Positions 27,379 through 35,447 of a stretch of 64,000 nt of DNA are shown piece by piece (position 1 is the first letter of the stretch; the number at the start of each line of letters is the position of its first letter). This stretch comes from Prolixibacteraceae bacterium. GTDB lineage: Bacteria; Bacteroidota; Bacteroidia; Bacteroidales; Prolixibacteraceae. Position numbers and translations under genes: made by a program. Location of the stretch: contig DOAQ01000046.1 in NCBI GenBank assembly GCA_003506435.1, positions 372,001 through 436,000 on the forward strand, written 5' to 3'. The notes beneath the pieces are model-generated. The model saw only the letters and a program-made list of their open reading frames with translations. It was not told the origin of the DNA and did not search any database.

Positions 27379-28737
27379 TTATTTTGCCCCGTCGATAGTA
27401 CTTTTCTTTTCCTGCTGCTGAAGCGGAGCCCAATATTCGACATTTTCAATTTTCATAACTACCGGATTGAGCCATTGGTTATTGGTGTACAGGCGATGGC
27501 CGTTTACTGCGCTTACCAGTAATCCCATTGAGGTAGTTTCAGAATAAATCTTTGCATCGAAATTCTGTTTGTACTCAACCAATTCGCTGGCATATCCCAA
27601 AATGCTTACACGGGTTTGATCATTCCCTTTGAGAGTTTTAAACAGAAATTCTTTCCGTTCGCCGTATTTCCACTCTTTGCCTGAGGGAATGAATGCATAA
27701 ACTGTATTTGCATTTTTAGCCCTTGTAAACCAAACATTGCCTTCTTTTATAATTTCCCATGCTCGGATACCGTGAATACCTTCCCGGTTAACCATGTTCC
27801 ACAAGGCAACTTCGCGCAAAAGGGCTTCCTGTTCAATCTGTATTTCACCATCGGGTTTTGGTCCCACATTGAGCAAGAGATTTCCGCCTTTTGCCCTGAT
27901 TTCAATCAGCATGTTAATGATTTCGGTCCCGCTTTTATGCGGGTCGTTGGTTGGTTTGTACTGCCAGTCGGTACCCATGGTGAAACAAGCTTCCCATGGA
28001 CCCGGAATCGGTTTATCGGGCAGGTTTTGCTCCGGCGTTTGCATTTGGCCGCGGGTTACAACCACATCAGGCTGCAACTGCCAGGCATATTCTTTCAATC
28101 CTTCAGCCGGTCCATCGAAAAAGATTACATCAATTTTTCCGTAGTTGGTAAGCAATTCTTTTATCTGCGCCTTGTCGAGTTTCATCAGGCCGGAGTTGTT
28201 TTCCGGGTAATGCATAGGATGCTGTAACCGACCAACGGGTATCTTATTTTCATACAGATAATGAAAATCTTCCGGCGAAAAATAAATACCGATTGCAATA
28301 CCCTGTTTGCGAAAAGCATCAAATATCTCTTTCGTTGCATCGCGCCTGAAAGGTGTATTCATCACATTGAAGCCGGTAGTTTTGGTATCCCACATACAAA
28401 ATCCGGAATGATGTTTGGTGGTAAAAACCACGTATTCCATCCCGGCAAGTTTTGCCAATATGGCCCATTCTTCCGGATCAAATTTTTTTGGGTTGAATGT
28501 TTTGGGTAATTCATTTACAAAACGCTGCAAATAATCGTCGGATGCGCCCGCCATCGAATGGCTGATTACCGCACCCAGTTGCGAATCGAAACTCCAGTGG
28601 ATAAACATACCAAAACCGGCATCCATAAACCATTGCTCCCGTTCGGCTTTATTTGCTGTTTCCTGACTGTGTGCCGGTTGGCAGAAAAACAATACAACAA
28701 TCAATATTGAAACTTTTGTTAGCGAATGAATTTTCAT
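27379..28737 (-). CDS. Alpha-L-fucosidase, GH29
   Basis: A 452-residue exported protein (signal peptide to about 24). FGMFIHWS near 42, the VVFTTKHHSGFCMWDT segment near 103 and KIDVIFFDGP with the likely nucleophile Asp208 are GH29 hallmarks; GGNLLLNVGPKPDG closes the barrel. The C-terminal part is a beta domain. It follows a second GH29 gene by 54 bp and is probably co-transcribed. It should remove alpha-L-fucose; linkage preference is not readable. Confidence 0.9.
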   Translation of the reverse strand: MKIHSLTKVSILIVVLFFCQPAHSQETANKAEREQWFMDAGFGMFIHWSFDSQLGAVISHSMAGASDDYLQRFVNELPKTFNPKKFDPEEWAILAKLAGMEYVVFTTKHHSGFCMWDTKTTGFNVMNTPFRRDATKEIFDAFRKQGIAIGIYFSPEDFHYLYENKIPVGRLQHPMHYPENNSGLMKLDKAQIKELLTNYGKIDVIFFDGPAEGLKEYAWQLQPDVVVTRGQMQTPEQNLPDKPIPGPWEACFTMGTDWQYKPTNDPHKSGTEIINMLIEIRAKGGNLLLNVGPKPDGEIQIEQEALLREVALWNMVNREGIHGIRAWEIIKEGNVWFTRAKNANTVYAFIPSGKEWKYGERKEFLFKTLKGNDQTRVSILGYASELVEYKQNFDAKIYSETTSMGLLVSAVNGHRLYTNNQWLNPVVMKIENVEYWAPLQQQEKKSTIDGAK

Positions 28738-28791
28738 AATCAGCCTTATTAAAAAGATTGGATACCTTACTGCTGCTTACCGGGATACAGA

Positions 28792-30183
28792 TTAATAAAC
28801 TGCACTTTGCACTTTAAAAACCCAGGCATGTTTGCATGGATTATTAGCCGGTGTAATTACCGGAGGTGTGATGGTCAGCTTTTTTCCTGACACTGAATAT
28901 TTTACCTTTCCGTTGTACCCAAGCATATTAACCAAGCCTGCATTTGAAACACCTTCAACAACAATCGGTTTATCCTGCCATTTCGTAACAAGCACGTATA
29001 AATCGCTGCCTTTTTTAGTAAAATATACGGTTGTTTCAGGTTTTACTGCCGGAGCTTTCTCCCACAAACGGGTGTCGTAAATAGCTTCACCATTCACCTG
29101 AAGCCATTCGCCCATATCGAAAAGCCGTTGCTGCATGATTACCGGGATGCGTCCGTCGGCTGTCGGGCCAATATTCAGGAGCAGGTTTCCCCCACGGGCA
29201 ACTTTGTCAATCAGGATATGTACCAATTCTTCAGAACTTGAATAATCTTTCAGGTTTTCGTTCCGGTTGTATCCAAACGAACCTCCGATACCACGGCATT
29301 CTTCCCACGGGCGTTCAAATAGTTTACCAGTCGATTTATCGGAGTGGATCAAATCGTATTCGGTTGTATAAAAGCCACCATGCTTTCCTCGGGTTTCTTT
29401 GCCCCAACGGTCGTTTACAACCACCGTGTTTTTTACCGGCGATTCGTTATAAAGCCATGAAAGAAAACTGGTGCTCTTCCATATTTCACTCGGATGTTCC
29501 CACTCACCGTCAGTCCATACAACATCCGGTTCGTAACGTGTTACCAAATCTTTCATTTGCGGGATCATGTGGTCGTCAACATATTTCTGCACATCAGATT
29601 TATACAGGGGATTGTACCATTCGTAAAGAGAATAGTAAAAACCCATGTGAAGGCCTTTTGCTTTTACCGACGTTGTGAGCTCGCCACATAAGTCACGGTG
29701 AGGGCCTACATCCATGCTGTTCCAGTTCCAGCTATGAACACTGGGCCAGAGAGGAAAACCTTCGTGGTGTTTTGATGTAAGGACAATGTATTTTGCACCC
29801 GCCTGTTTAAAAATGTCGGCCCATTGATCCGGGTTAAACATTTCTGTTTTAAAATCTTTCACGAAATCCTGATATTTAAATTTCTCGCCAAATGTGGCAT
29901 TGTGGAAGTCGGTAAACGATTTTGCCGGTTTTCCCTGAGGGTTTTGCCGGGACCAATACCACTCCGCATATTTTTCATACACATTGCCTTCGGTTGGCCC
30001 CCATGCCGGGACGGAATACAGTCCCCAATGGATAAAAATCCCAAACTTGGCATCTTCGAACCATTCAGGAACAGGACGGCTGTCAATCGATTCCCAGTTT
30101 GCCTGGTACAAATTTTGGGCATTTAATTGAATAACCCCTGTCAATAAGGCGATCAGCGTAATAAAAAAAATAGTCTTTCTCAT
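28792..30183 (-). CDS. Alpha-L-fucosidase, GH29
   Basis: A 463-residue exported protein. WFEDAKFGIFIHWGLYSVPAW, the VLTSKHHEGFPLW segment near 134 and PDVVWTDGEW with the likely nucleophile Asp225 define GH29, here of the GH29-A type by general appearance. GGNLLLNIGPTADG follows. The start codon lies inside the target-site duplication of the upstream insertion sequence, so its native leader has been displaced. Confidence 0.92.
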   Translation of the reverse strand: MRKTIFFITLIALLTGVIQLNAQNLYQANWESIDSRPVPEWFEDAKFGIFIHWGLYSVPAWGPTEGNVYEKYAEWYWSRQNPQGKPAKSFTDFHNATFGEKFKYQDFVKDFKTEMFNPDQWADIFKQAGAKYIVLTSKHHEGFPLWPSVHSWNWNSMDVGPHRDLCGELTTSVKAKGLHMGFYYSLYEWYNPLYKSDVQKYVDDHMIPQMKDLVTRYEPDVVWTDGEWEHPSEIWKSTSFLSWLYNESPVKNTVVVNDRWGKETRGKHGGFYTTEYDLIHSDKSTGKLFERPWEECRGIGGSFGYNRNENLKDYSSSEELVHILIDKVARGGNLLLNIGPTADGRIPVIMQQRLFDMGEWLQVNGEAIYDTRLWEKAPAVKPETTVYFTKKGSDLYVLVTKWQDKPIVVEGVSNAGLVNMLGYNGKVKYSVSGKKLTITPPVITPANNPCKHAWVFKVQSAVY

Positions 30184-30185
30184 AG
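30180..30185. other. Target-site duplication, left copy
   Basis: TCATAG directly abuts the left inverted repeat of the IS and is repeated exactly at 31567-31572 after the right end. The duplicated bases include the complement of the fucosidase start codon. Confidence 0.7.
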
Positions 30186-31566
30186 CAATAGTTCGTTCAA
30201 AATAGATTAAAAATTAAGCGGCCATAGTGCCGAAATACAATAGTTCATTGACATGTTGACGATTTTTGATTGAATTCGGGTTAATGGCGAACAGGCGGAA
30301 AAATCTCGATAGCAATAATGTATTGTGAAACAGTATCTTGTATGTTGCCATAGAAAATGAGTTTTCCCTTGTTTCTGGATTGCCCAGTTGCATTACCTTG
30401 GCAACATTTACAGTTGTCAATGCGGTATTGAAATGAAAGTTGAGCTTATTTCCGCTTCTGGCCTGCGAATTTTCAAGCCCCGTGAATTGCTTGGCATCCC
30501 TGAATCCAAATTCTATTTGGAACCGGGTGTGATAAATATCGATCACATCAATGGGGGCTTGGATGGTATCGGTTGAAAACAAAAGACGGTAAGTTGTTTT
30601 TCCTTTTATCAGTAATTCTTCGACAACCAGTAAAATGTTTCGACCAAGAGCTTTTGAATATACAATCCCTGAGTATGCTATTATTCCTTTATCGTTCTCA
30701 ACTTGGTTGAACTGTTCGGGGTTTAAGTTCCTGACATCAACTTTTCCCCCATATTTTGCTGGCCTGCCTTTACTCCCTGTCTTAGGTTGCACTGAAAGAT
30801 AGGTCAGATCCGCATCGTTCCGAAGTTTACTTATCAGGTGAAGGGAACATTGCAGAATTTTTTCAACAAAGTTTTTCTTGGAGAAATACGCATCTGCAAC
30901 AACATATTTGGTAATGGATAATATCTGTTTGATGTATTTCTTGATAACCCCAGCATACCAATCGATTAACGACAGGTCGTTATCTTGAAGACAGTTTGTC
31001 GGAGGCGTTTGTACAGCGTCCAAATGAAAACTCAACCTGGTGTCGGCATCGATTACAGAAAGCCCAAGAATTTCAATCCCCCGGAGAGCCCTGCCTGCAC
31101 AGCCCGACCAAAAGTACCCGATTCCAGGAGTTTGCTTACCTGACTTGGGAATGAAGCTCGGGTCAAAAGCAATAGCGGTGCGACTGCCAATCCAAGGCAT
31201 TGACAAAGCTTTATTAAAGCCAAAGAAGTCAAACCTTTCCTCGAACTGGCGACGGAAGCGTTGTTCGCCAAAAAGGCTGTATCGGCCTAACTGGAGAAAG
31301 TTAATCCGTGAAGGAATACTCATATATAGCATGAAAATCTCAATCATAAAATCTCGTCTGCATTTATTGAGCTTTATTGTAGAAACAGATAAAGCATCAA
31401 GAACAATTTTTGAATATAAAACATAGATCGCAGGGGTGGCCATAATTAAAGTAATTAACTGGTAATTAATACTTTAAAGATACAAATCCCTGCGGTTTTA
31501 ACCTAATAAATAATCAGTTATTTTGCTGTAAATCAGATAAATAACTAAGTTTTAAACGAAGTATTG
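30186..31566 (-). mobile_element. IS4-like insertion sequence, 1381 bp
   Basis: The left end CAATAGTTCGTTCAAAA (30186-30202) and the right end read inward, CAATACTTCGTTTAAAA (31566-31550), match at 15 of 17 positions. They enclose one intact transposase gene and are flanked by 6-bp direct repeats TCATAG. Everything needed for a complete, recent copy is present. It sits immediately upstream of the fucosidase gene at 30183, transposase in the same direction. Confidence 0.8.
30214..31443 (-). CDS. DDE transposase, IS4-like
   Basis: A 409-residue transposase with an intact frame. The DDE residues are probably Asp in AIAFDPSFIPKSGK, Asp in YVVADAYFSKKNF and Glu in IEFGFRDAKQFTGLENSQARS. The YFWSGCAG segment is common in transposases of this type in Bacteroidota. 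Internal starts exist (for example near residue 33), but the long form fits well inside the IS ends. Confidence 0.88.
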   Translation of the reverse strand: MATPAIYVLYSKIVLDALSVSTIKLNKCRRDFMIEIFMLYMSIPSRINFLQLGRYSLFGEQRFRRQFEERFDFFGFNKALSMPWIGSRTAIAFDPSFIPKSGKQTPGIGYFWSGCAGRALRGIEILGLSVIDADTRLSFHLDAVQTPPTNCLQDNDLSLIDWYAGVIKKYIKQILSITKYVVADAYFSKKNFVEKILQCSLHLISKLRNDADLTYLSVQPKTGSKGRPAKYGGKVDVRNLNPEQFNQVENDKGIIAYSGIVYSKALGRNILLVVEELLIKGKTTYRLLFSTDTIQAPIDVIDIYHTRFQIEFGFRDAKQFTGLENSQARSGNKLNFHFNTALTTVNVAKVMQLGNPETRENSFSMATYKILFHNTLLLSRFFRLFAINPNSIKNRQHVNELLYFGTMAA

Positions 31567-31639
31567 TCATAGGAACAAGTTAATTATGATTGTTTAGCAG
31601 ATTAATTTTCAGAATTATTGACAAATTAGTTTCCGGCAA

Positions 31640-31647
31640 CAAATATA
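31640..31647 (-). promoter_or_regulatory. Possible native -7 element of the fucosidase operon
   Basis: TATATTTG on the minus strand matches the Bacteroidota -7 consensus exactly. Without the IS it would lie about 65 bp before the start codon at 30183. No good -33 box is seen at the right distance. Confidence 0.3.
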
Positions 31648-31725
31648 GCTAAATCCGAAAATAACTATCCTGCACTATGCTGAAATTATTCAGAAGATGT
31701 GAGTTTGTACCTGAATTGTTTCCGG

Positions 31726-32967
31726 CTATTTCTCAAAAAACATCTCTTCCTTTATTTTATTAATGCGGGTGAGTGCATAATCAGCATTTTGCGCCCCCTC
31801 TCCTGCTTCCAGCAAATAGGTTCTGTAATAATTGAGAGCCATTGTAGAATTGAAATTGAATTCTTCGTAGGTGGTAGCTATTTCAAATAAAACTTCCACT
31901 TTCCGGTCGTCCAGTTCATAGGCTTTTCCCAGGGCCTCAATTGATTTTGCGAACTCGCGCATATTTCCATACACCTGTCCCAGATGATGATACATTTCAG
32001 GTAAAAAATCAGGATGAGAAATATAAATTGCAAAGTCTAGGTATTTAACAGCCAAATCGTAATTTGCCAGTTTTTTGTGGCTTACACCCAGGTAAAAATT
32101 GATATATGGGTCGTTGGGGTTCACCGAATAACATTCCTCCAGTACATTTATTGCTTCCTGTTCATTCTTTGTCTGGTACAGACAAATACCATAATTCATT
32201 AAAATCGGCATGGTTGTGTCGTACTTAGCCATGTATTCTTTATAAAACCTGCAGGCCTCATCATATTTCCTTGAAGCAAAAAAGGAGTTTGCCAGTTTCA
32301 AATCAACGATTCTGTTGTTGGGAAATTTTTCTTTGGCAAGAAATAAAGCCTTGAATCCGCCGGTTTCATTCTTCAATTCTCCGTAAGCATTTGCCAGGTT
32401 CAGATAGGCGCTCAGATCGCCCGGATTTTGGATCAGATAGTTTTCGTACAATTCAACAGCCTTTTTGTGTTTGAGCGCTTTGTATGCAGCCAAAGCATAA
32501 TATTTATTGTACATCATATTAAGGGAATCAACCGCATATATTTGCTCAAACGTTTTTAGCGCTTTCATATACTCGCTCATGCGAATATACGTTTGTCCGA
32601 GGTTGAATTTCAGTAGCAGGTCGCCGGGCTGAAGGGCAATGGCTTCGAGGTAACTGTTTACAGCCGAATCATAATCGCCCAGCGATTCGCAAAGACTGGC
32701 CCGTTCATCCAGATAATCCGCATTCAGCGAATCAAGTTTGAGCGCTTCATCAAGTTGCTGCAATGCTTCGGGATAGAGCATCTGTTTCTTTAAAACTGTA
32801 CTTTTTTTGAAGAAAAGAGATGCATCGGACTGTTGCGCAAGCTGGCTGTCAATAAGTTTTAAGGCTCCGGAATAATTTTTATTCAGGATTAAAAGATCGA
32901 TTTTGCCCTGAGAAAAAGAAACGAAAGGGACAATTAACAAAAAACAGAGGATGGTTTTCTGAATCAT
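31726..32967 (-). CDS. Exported TPR-repeat protein
   Basis: A 413-residue protein with a signal peptide (ILCFLLIVPFVSFS) and tandem tetratricopeptide repeats over nearly the whole mature part, for example the repeated (A/S)LxxLDEALKLD and YMKALKTFEQIYAVD segments. TPR arrays serve as protein-binding scaffolds; the partner is unknown. It runs in the same direction as the fucosidase genes but is now separated from them by the IS. Confidence 0.85.
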   Translation of the reverse strand: MIQKTILCFLLIVPFVSFSQGKIDLLILNKNYSGALKLIDSQLAQQSDASLFFKKSTVLKKQMLYPEALQQLDEALKLDSLNADYLDERASLCESLGDYDSAVNSYLEAIALQPGDLLLKFNLGQTYIRMSEYMKALKTFEQIYAVDSLNMMYNKYYALAAYKALKHKKAVELYENYLIQNPGDLSAYLNLANAYGELKNETGGFKALFLAKEKFPNNRIVDLKLANSFFASRKYDEACRFYKEYMAKYDTTMPILMNYGICLYQTKNEQEAINVLEECYSVNPNDPYINFYLGVSHKKLANYDLAVKYLDFAIYISHPDFLPEMYHHLGQVYGNMREFAKSIEALGKAYELDDRKVEVLFEIATTYEEFNFNSTMALNYYRTYLLEAGEGAQNADYALTRINKIKEEMFFEK

Positions 32968-33052
32968 GGCTTTTATTTTAAAAAAGAAAAATAAAGGGAT
33001 TGTCCCAAAAAGTCTGGATCAAGTCGTGGCTGTCCAAAAAGTCCTGAACAGA

Positions 33053-33120
33053 GTCATCCCGAACTTGTTTCTGGATCTCATCTTTCTAATAATCAGACCC
33101 TGAAACAAGTTCAGGGTGAC
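33053..33120. repeat. Dispersed inverted repeat with 26-bp arms, copy 2
   Basis: The arm GTCATCCCGAACTTGTTTC... pairs with GAAACAAGTTCAGGGTGAC across a 16-nt loop. It is the same family as the element at 26805. Confidence 0.75.
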
Positions 33121-33165
33121 GCGAGTCGTAGACTTTATGGCTTTGGGGGACAATCCCTATCATAT

Positions 33166-34683
33166 TTACTGTAATACAAAATTCACCGGAATTGTATATT
33201 GAACAGCAACAGCCTCACCTTTTTGCTTACCCGGTTTCCACTTAGGTAATGAATTGGTTACCCTCAATGCTTCGATATCAAGGGAAGGATCGACTCCTCG
33301 GGCAATTTTGACCCGGCCAACTGAACCATCTTTTTCTACCACGAAAGTCACAAAAACTTTCCCCTGAATACCATTCTGTATTGCAATTGCCGGGTATTTT
33401 ACCGACTTTGCAAGAAAAATACGTAAAGCATTTTCTCCCCCCGGAAATTCAGGCATTTCTTCAACAACATTAAAAACCGGGTCTGTCGCCACTTTTCTAT
33501 CCTGCCCATACCCAATCACGGCAACCTCATCGATATTATTCTTTTTGGCATCGGTTGAACCCGATTTTAAAGTGATATCAATTACGCCATTCTGAGCTTT
33601 TTCTCCATATTTTATTACATAGGCAGGAACTGGTTTCTTTAATACGCTTATCGATTCGACATTATTGAAATCCAACTTATTCAAGGCATCCCGATCAGAA
33701 ATTTCTTCATTTATAATAACAAGATAATTTTGATCCGCATTAGGAATGTACACACCTTTGTTATACAATAGTTCAGGATTTGCATTACCGACAGGAGTAT
33801 CCTTGTTTTCACAGGCAAAAACCAGCAGCAATGCAATAGCCATAATTCCACCGCTGATATAGCGAAGGCCAGCCAGTTTCGAAGATTTTATTTTAGTCAT
33901 CATTTTTAATCGTAATTTAATGAGAGATGAATTGAAATTATTGGCAATCGAAAACTGATTGCCCACCCATTGACTGACCAAAATCTGCTTGTACAAGTCA
34001 ATAGGTACACCCTTATTCAATACTGCCCGGTCGGCCATGTATTCATGGTTTTCCTTAATTACCCTTCGCATCATCCAGAAGAAAGGGTTGAACCACTGAA
34101 ACAGGCTGATCAGTTCAAGTATCAATATATCCACCGTGTGTCCCTGGCGGATATGCTCCGACTCGTGTGCAAGCATTTTTTCCCAACCCGGTTTGCTTTC
34201 CAGATTTCGGCTTACAAACAAGTAACTGAGGAATGAATACGGGCTTGAATCTTCATCAATGTAAACGAATTTTATTCCCGTTTTCGGTACCACTTCGCTG
34301 GTACGGATCACTTTCACAATTTGCACGATCCGAAAAACAAGCAATGCTGCACACACGAAAACAACAGTCAGGTAACCGAATACAATCACCTGCCGGGAAG
34401 TTACAAAATCGACCAACGAACCGGCCAGTCCGGAGCTGTATATGGTTACACTTTCGAGCATGTTGGAAGAACCGCTTCCTTCGCCGACCGGCAATATTAA
34501 ATTACCGGATTGTAAAACCTTCAGGTGCAAAAGCGGAATCACGCTGGAAAAGATGACCGCAAAAAGTAAAAACAAACGATTTGTCCTGAAAAAAGTTTCG
34601 TTCCGGAGAAAAACAAAGTAAACCAGGGAAAATAACCCGAGGCTGATCCCCGACTCGATAATATAATTTACAAAGTTGTTCAT
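33166..34683 (-). CDS. BlaR1-like M56 membrane peptidase fused to a TonB C-terminal domain
   Basis: A 505-residue protein. Four membrane helices and the zinc motif HESEHIRQGH (near residue 170) with the later EYMADRAV form an M56 sensor-protease domain. A further helix near 275 is followed by a TonB-receptor plug-like piece (SISVLKKPVPAYVIKYGEKAQNG, in part) and a TonB C-terminal domain (FPGGENALRIFLAKSVKYP). It overlaps blaI by 4 bp. The M56 part presumably inactivates the BlaI repressor on a signal; the TonB part may touch outer-membrane receptors. Confidence 0.88.
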   Translation of the reverse strand: MNNFVNYIIESGISLGLFSLVYFVFLRNETFFRTNRLFLLFAVIFSSVIPLLHLKVLQSGNLILPVGEGSGSSNMLESVTIYSSGLAGSLVDFVTSRQVIVFGYLTVVFVCAALLVFRIVQIVKVIRTSEVVPKTGIKFVYIDEDSSPYSFLSYLFVSRNLESKPGWEKMLAHESEHIRQGHTVDILILELISLFQWFNPFFWMMRRVIKENHEYMADRAVLNKGVPIDLYKQILVSQWVGNQFSIANNFNSSLIKLRLKMMTKIKSSKLAGLRYISGGIMAIALLLVFACENKDTPVGNANPELLYNKGVYIPNADQNYLVIINEEISDRDALNKLDFNNVESISVLKKPVPAYVIKYGEKAQNGVIDITLKSGSTDAKKNNIDEVAVIGYGQDRKVATDPVFNVVEEMPEFPGGENALRIFLAKSVKYPAIAIQNGIQGKVFVTFVVEKDGSVGRVKIARGVDPSLDIEALRVTNSLPKWKPGKQKGEAVAVQYTIPVNFVLQ

Positions 34684-35093
34684 GATTCCGGTTTTTGATT
34701 GTCGTCCAAATCTTTACCTACTTCTTTCATCAAATCTTCCAGTTCGGTAATGCTCATATTATCTTCCTTTGCAAAAAAAGAAACCATCTCTTTAAACGAA
34801 TTACTGAAATAATTTTTCATGAAACTCTTCATGTACAAGCGGGTATATTCTTTTTTGCTCATCATCGGAAAATAGCGATGGGTTTTGCCAAAAGCTTCGT
34901 AACCAACAAACCCCTTTTTCTCCAAAATACGGACAATAGTAGAAACGGTATTGTAGGCAGGCTTGGGATCGGGCATCTGTTCAACAATGTCCTTTACAAA
35001 TGCTTTACCAAGTTCCCATAAAATCTGCATTACCTGTTCTTCTGCCCTGGTGAGTTCGCGTGCCATAACTGTTTGGTTTTTAAATTCGTTCAT
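34680..35093 (-). CDS. blaI: BlaI/MecI-family transcriptional repressor
   Basis: A 137-residue winged-helix repressor from the ATG at 35093 (an ATG at 35066 starting MARELTRAEEQVM is equally plausible). The segment LTRAEEQVMQILWELGKAFVKDI is split here by its typical first helix, and AYNTVSTIVRILEKKGFV is the recognition region of the family. It dimerises on palindromes and is cleaved when its M56 partner is activated. It overlaps the M56 gene by 4 bp. Confidence 0.9.
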   Translation of the reverse strand: MNEFKNQTVMARELTRAEEQVMQILWELGKAFVKDIVEQMPDPKPAYNTVSTIVRILEKKGFVGYEAFGKTHRYFPMMSKKEYTRLYMKSFMKNYFSNSFKEMVSFFAKEDNMSITELEDLMKEVGKDLDDNQKPES

Positions 35094-35111
35094 AAAACAC
35101 AAAGATCAAAC

Positions 35112-35141
35112 CAAAATTAACTAAAACAGTAGTTATTAAAC
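35112..35141 (-). promoter_or_regulatory. Proximal blaI promoter
   Basis: On the minus strand TTTA, an 18-nt spacer and TAATTTTG match the Bacteroidota promoter with a weak -33 box. The -7 element touches the operator at 35119-35134, so a bound repressor would block it. Confidence 0.4.
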
Positions 35142-35154
35142 TAACTGAGTAGTT
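35119..35154. promoter_or_regulatory. Proximal operator pair, AACTA-N6-TAGTT twice
   Basis: Two 16-bp sites, 35119-35134 and 35139-35154, each with perfect 5-bp inverted arms AACTA/TAGTT and a 6-bp spacer. Their centres are 20 bp apart, about two helical turns. They lie 26-61 bp before the chosen blaI start and overlap its promoter. Confidence 0.7.
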
Positions 35155-35282
35155 TATTTTTGATATTGGACATTCAAAATTTAAAATTCAGAACTGTCCA
35201 TGTCCCCATTTTTTTCATGATTTTGCTCCTTTGATTAATTCATAAAACAACATTTTGGTTAAAAACTTTAATCTTCGGAATT

Positions 35283-35320
35283 CCAAAAACAATATTACAA
35301 CTAAAATTTTAGTTTTCAAA
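35283..35320 (-). promoter_or_regulatory. Distal promoter upstream of blaI
   Basis: On the minus strand TTTG, a 19-nt spacer and TAATATTG match the promoter consensus with one mismatch. The spacer is occupied by the operator at 35299-35314. A transcript from here would have a leader of about 190 nt. Confidence 0.45.
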
Positions 35321-35334
35321 CTAAATTATTAGTT
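35299..35334. promoter_or_regulatory. Distal operator pair, AACTA-N6-TAGTT twice
   Basis: Two more sites of the same form, 35299-35314 (a full 16-bp palindrome) and 35319-35334, again 20 bp centre to centre. One lies between the -33 and -7 boxes of the distal promoter. Confidence 0.7.
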
Positions 35335-35350
35335 ACAAAATATATGCCAC

Positions 35351-35379
35351 AAAAAAGAGCGATCAGTTATGACCGCCCT
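35351..35379 (-). terminator. Terminator of the GH97 gene
   Basis: On the minus strand AGGGCGGTCA pairs with TGATCGCTCT over 10 bp with two G-U pairs and a TAAC loop, followed by six T. It lies about 70 bp after the GH97 stop and insulates blaI. Confidence 0.75.
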
Positions 35380-35447
35380 CTTCACATTTTACTAGGTTTT
35401 GTTGGTTATTCAGAGATAAACGTTTTATGGACAACGTTTTTAAATCT

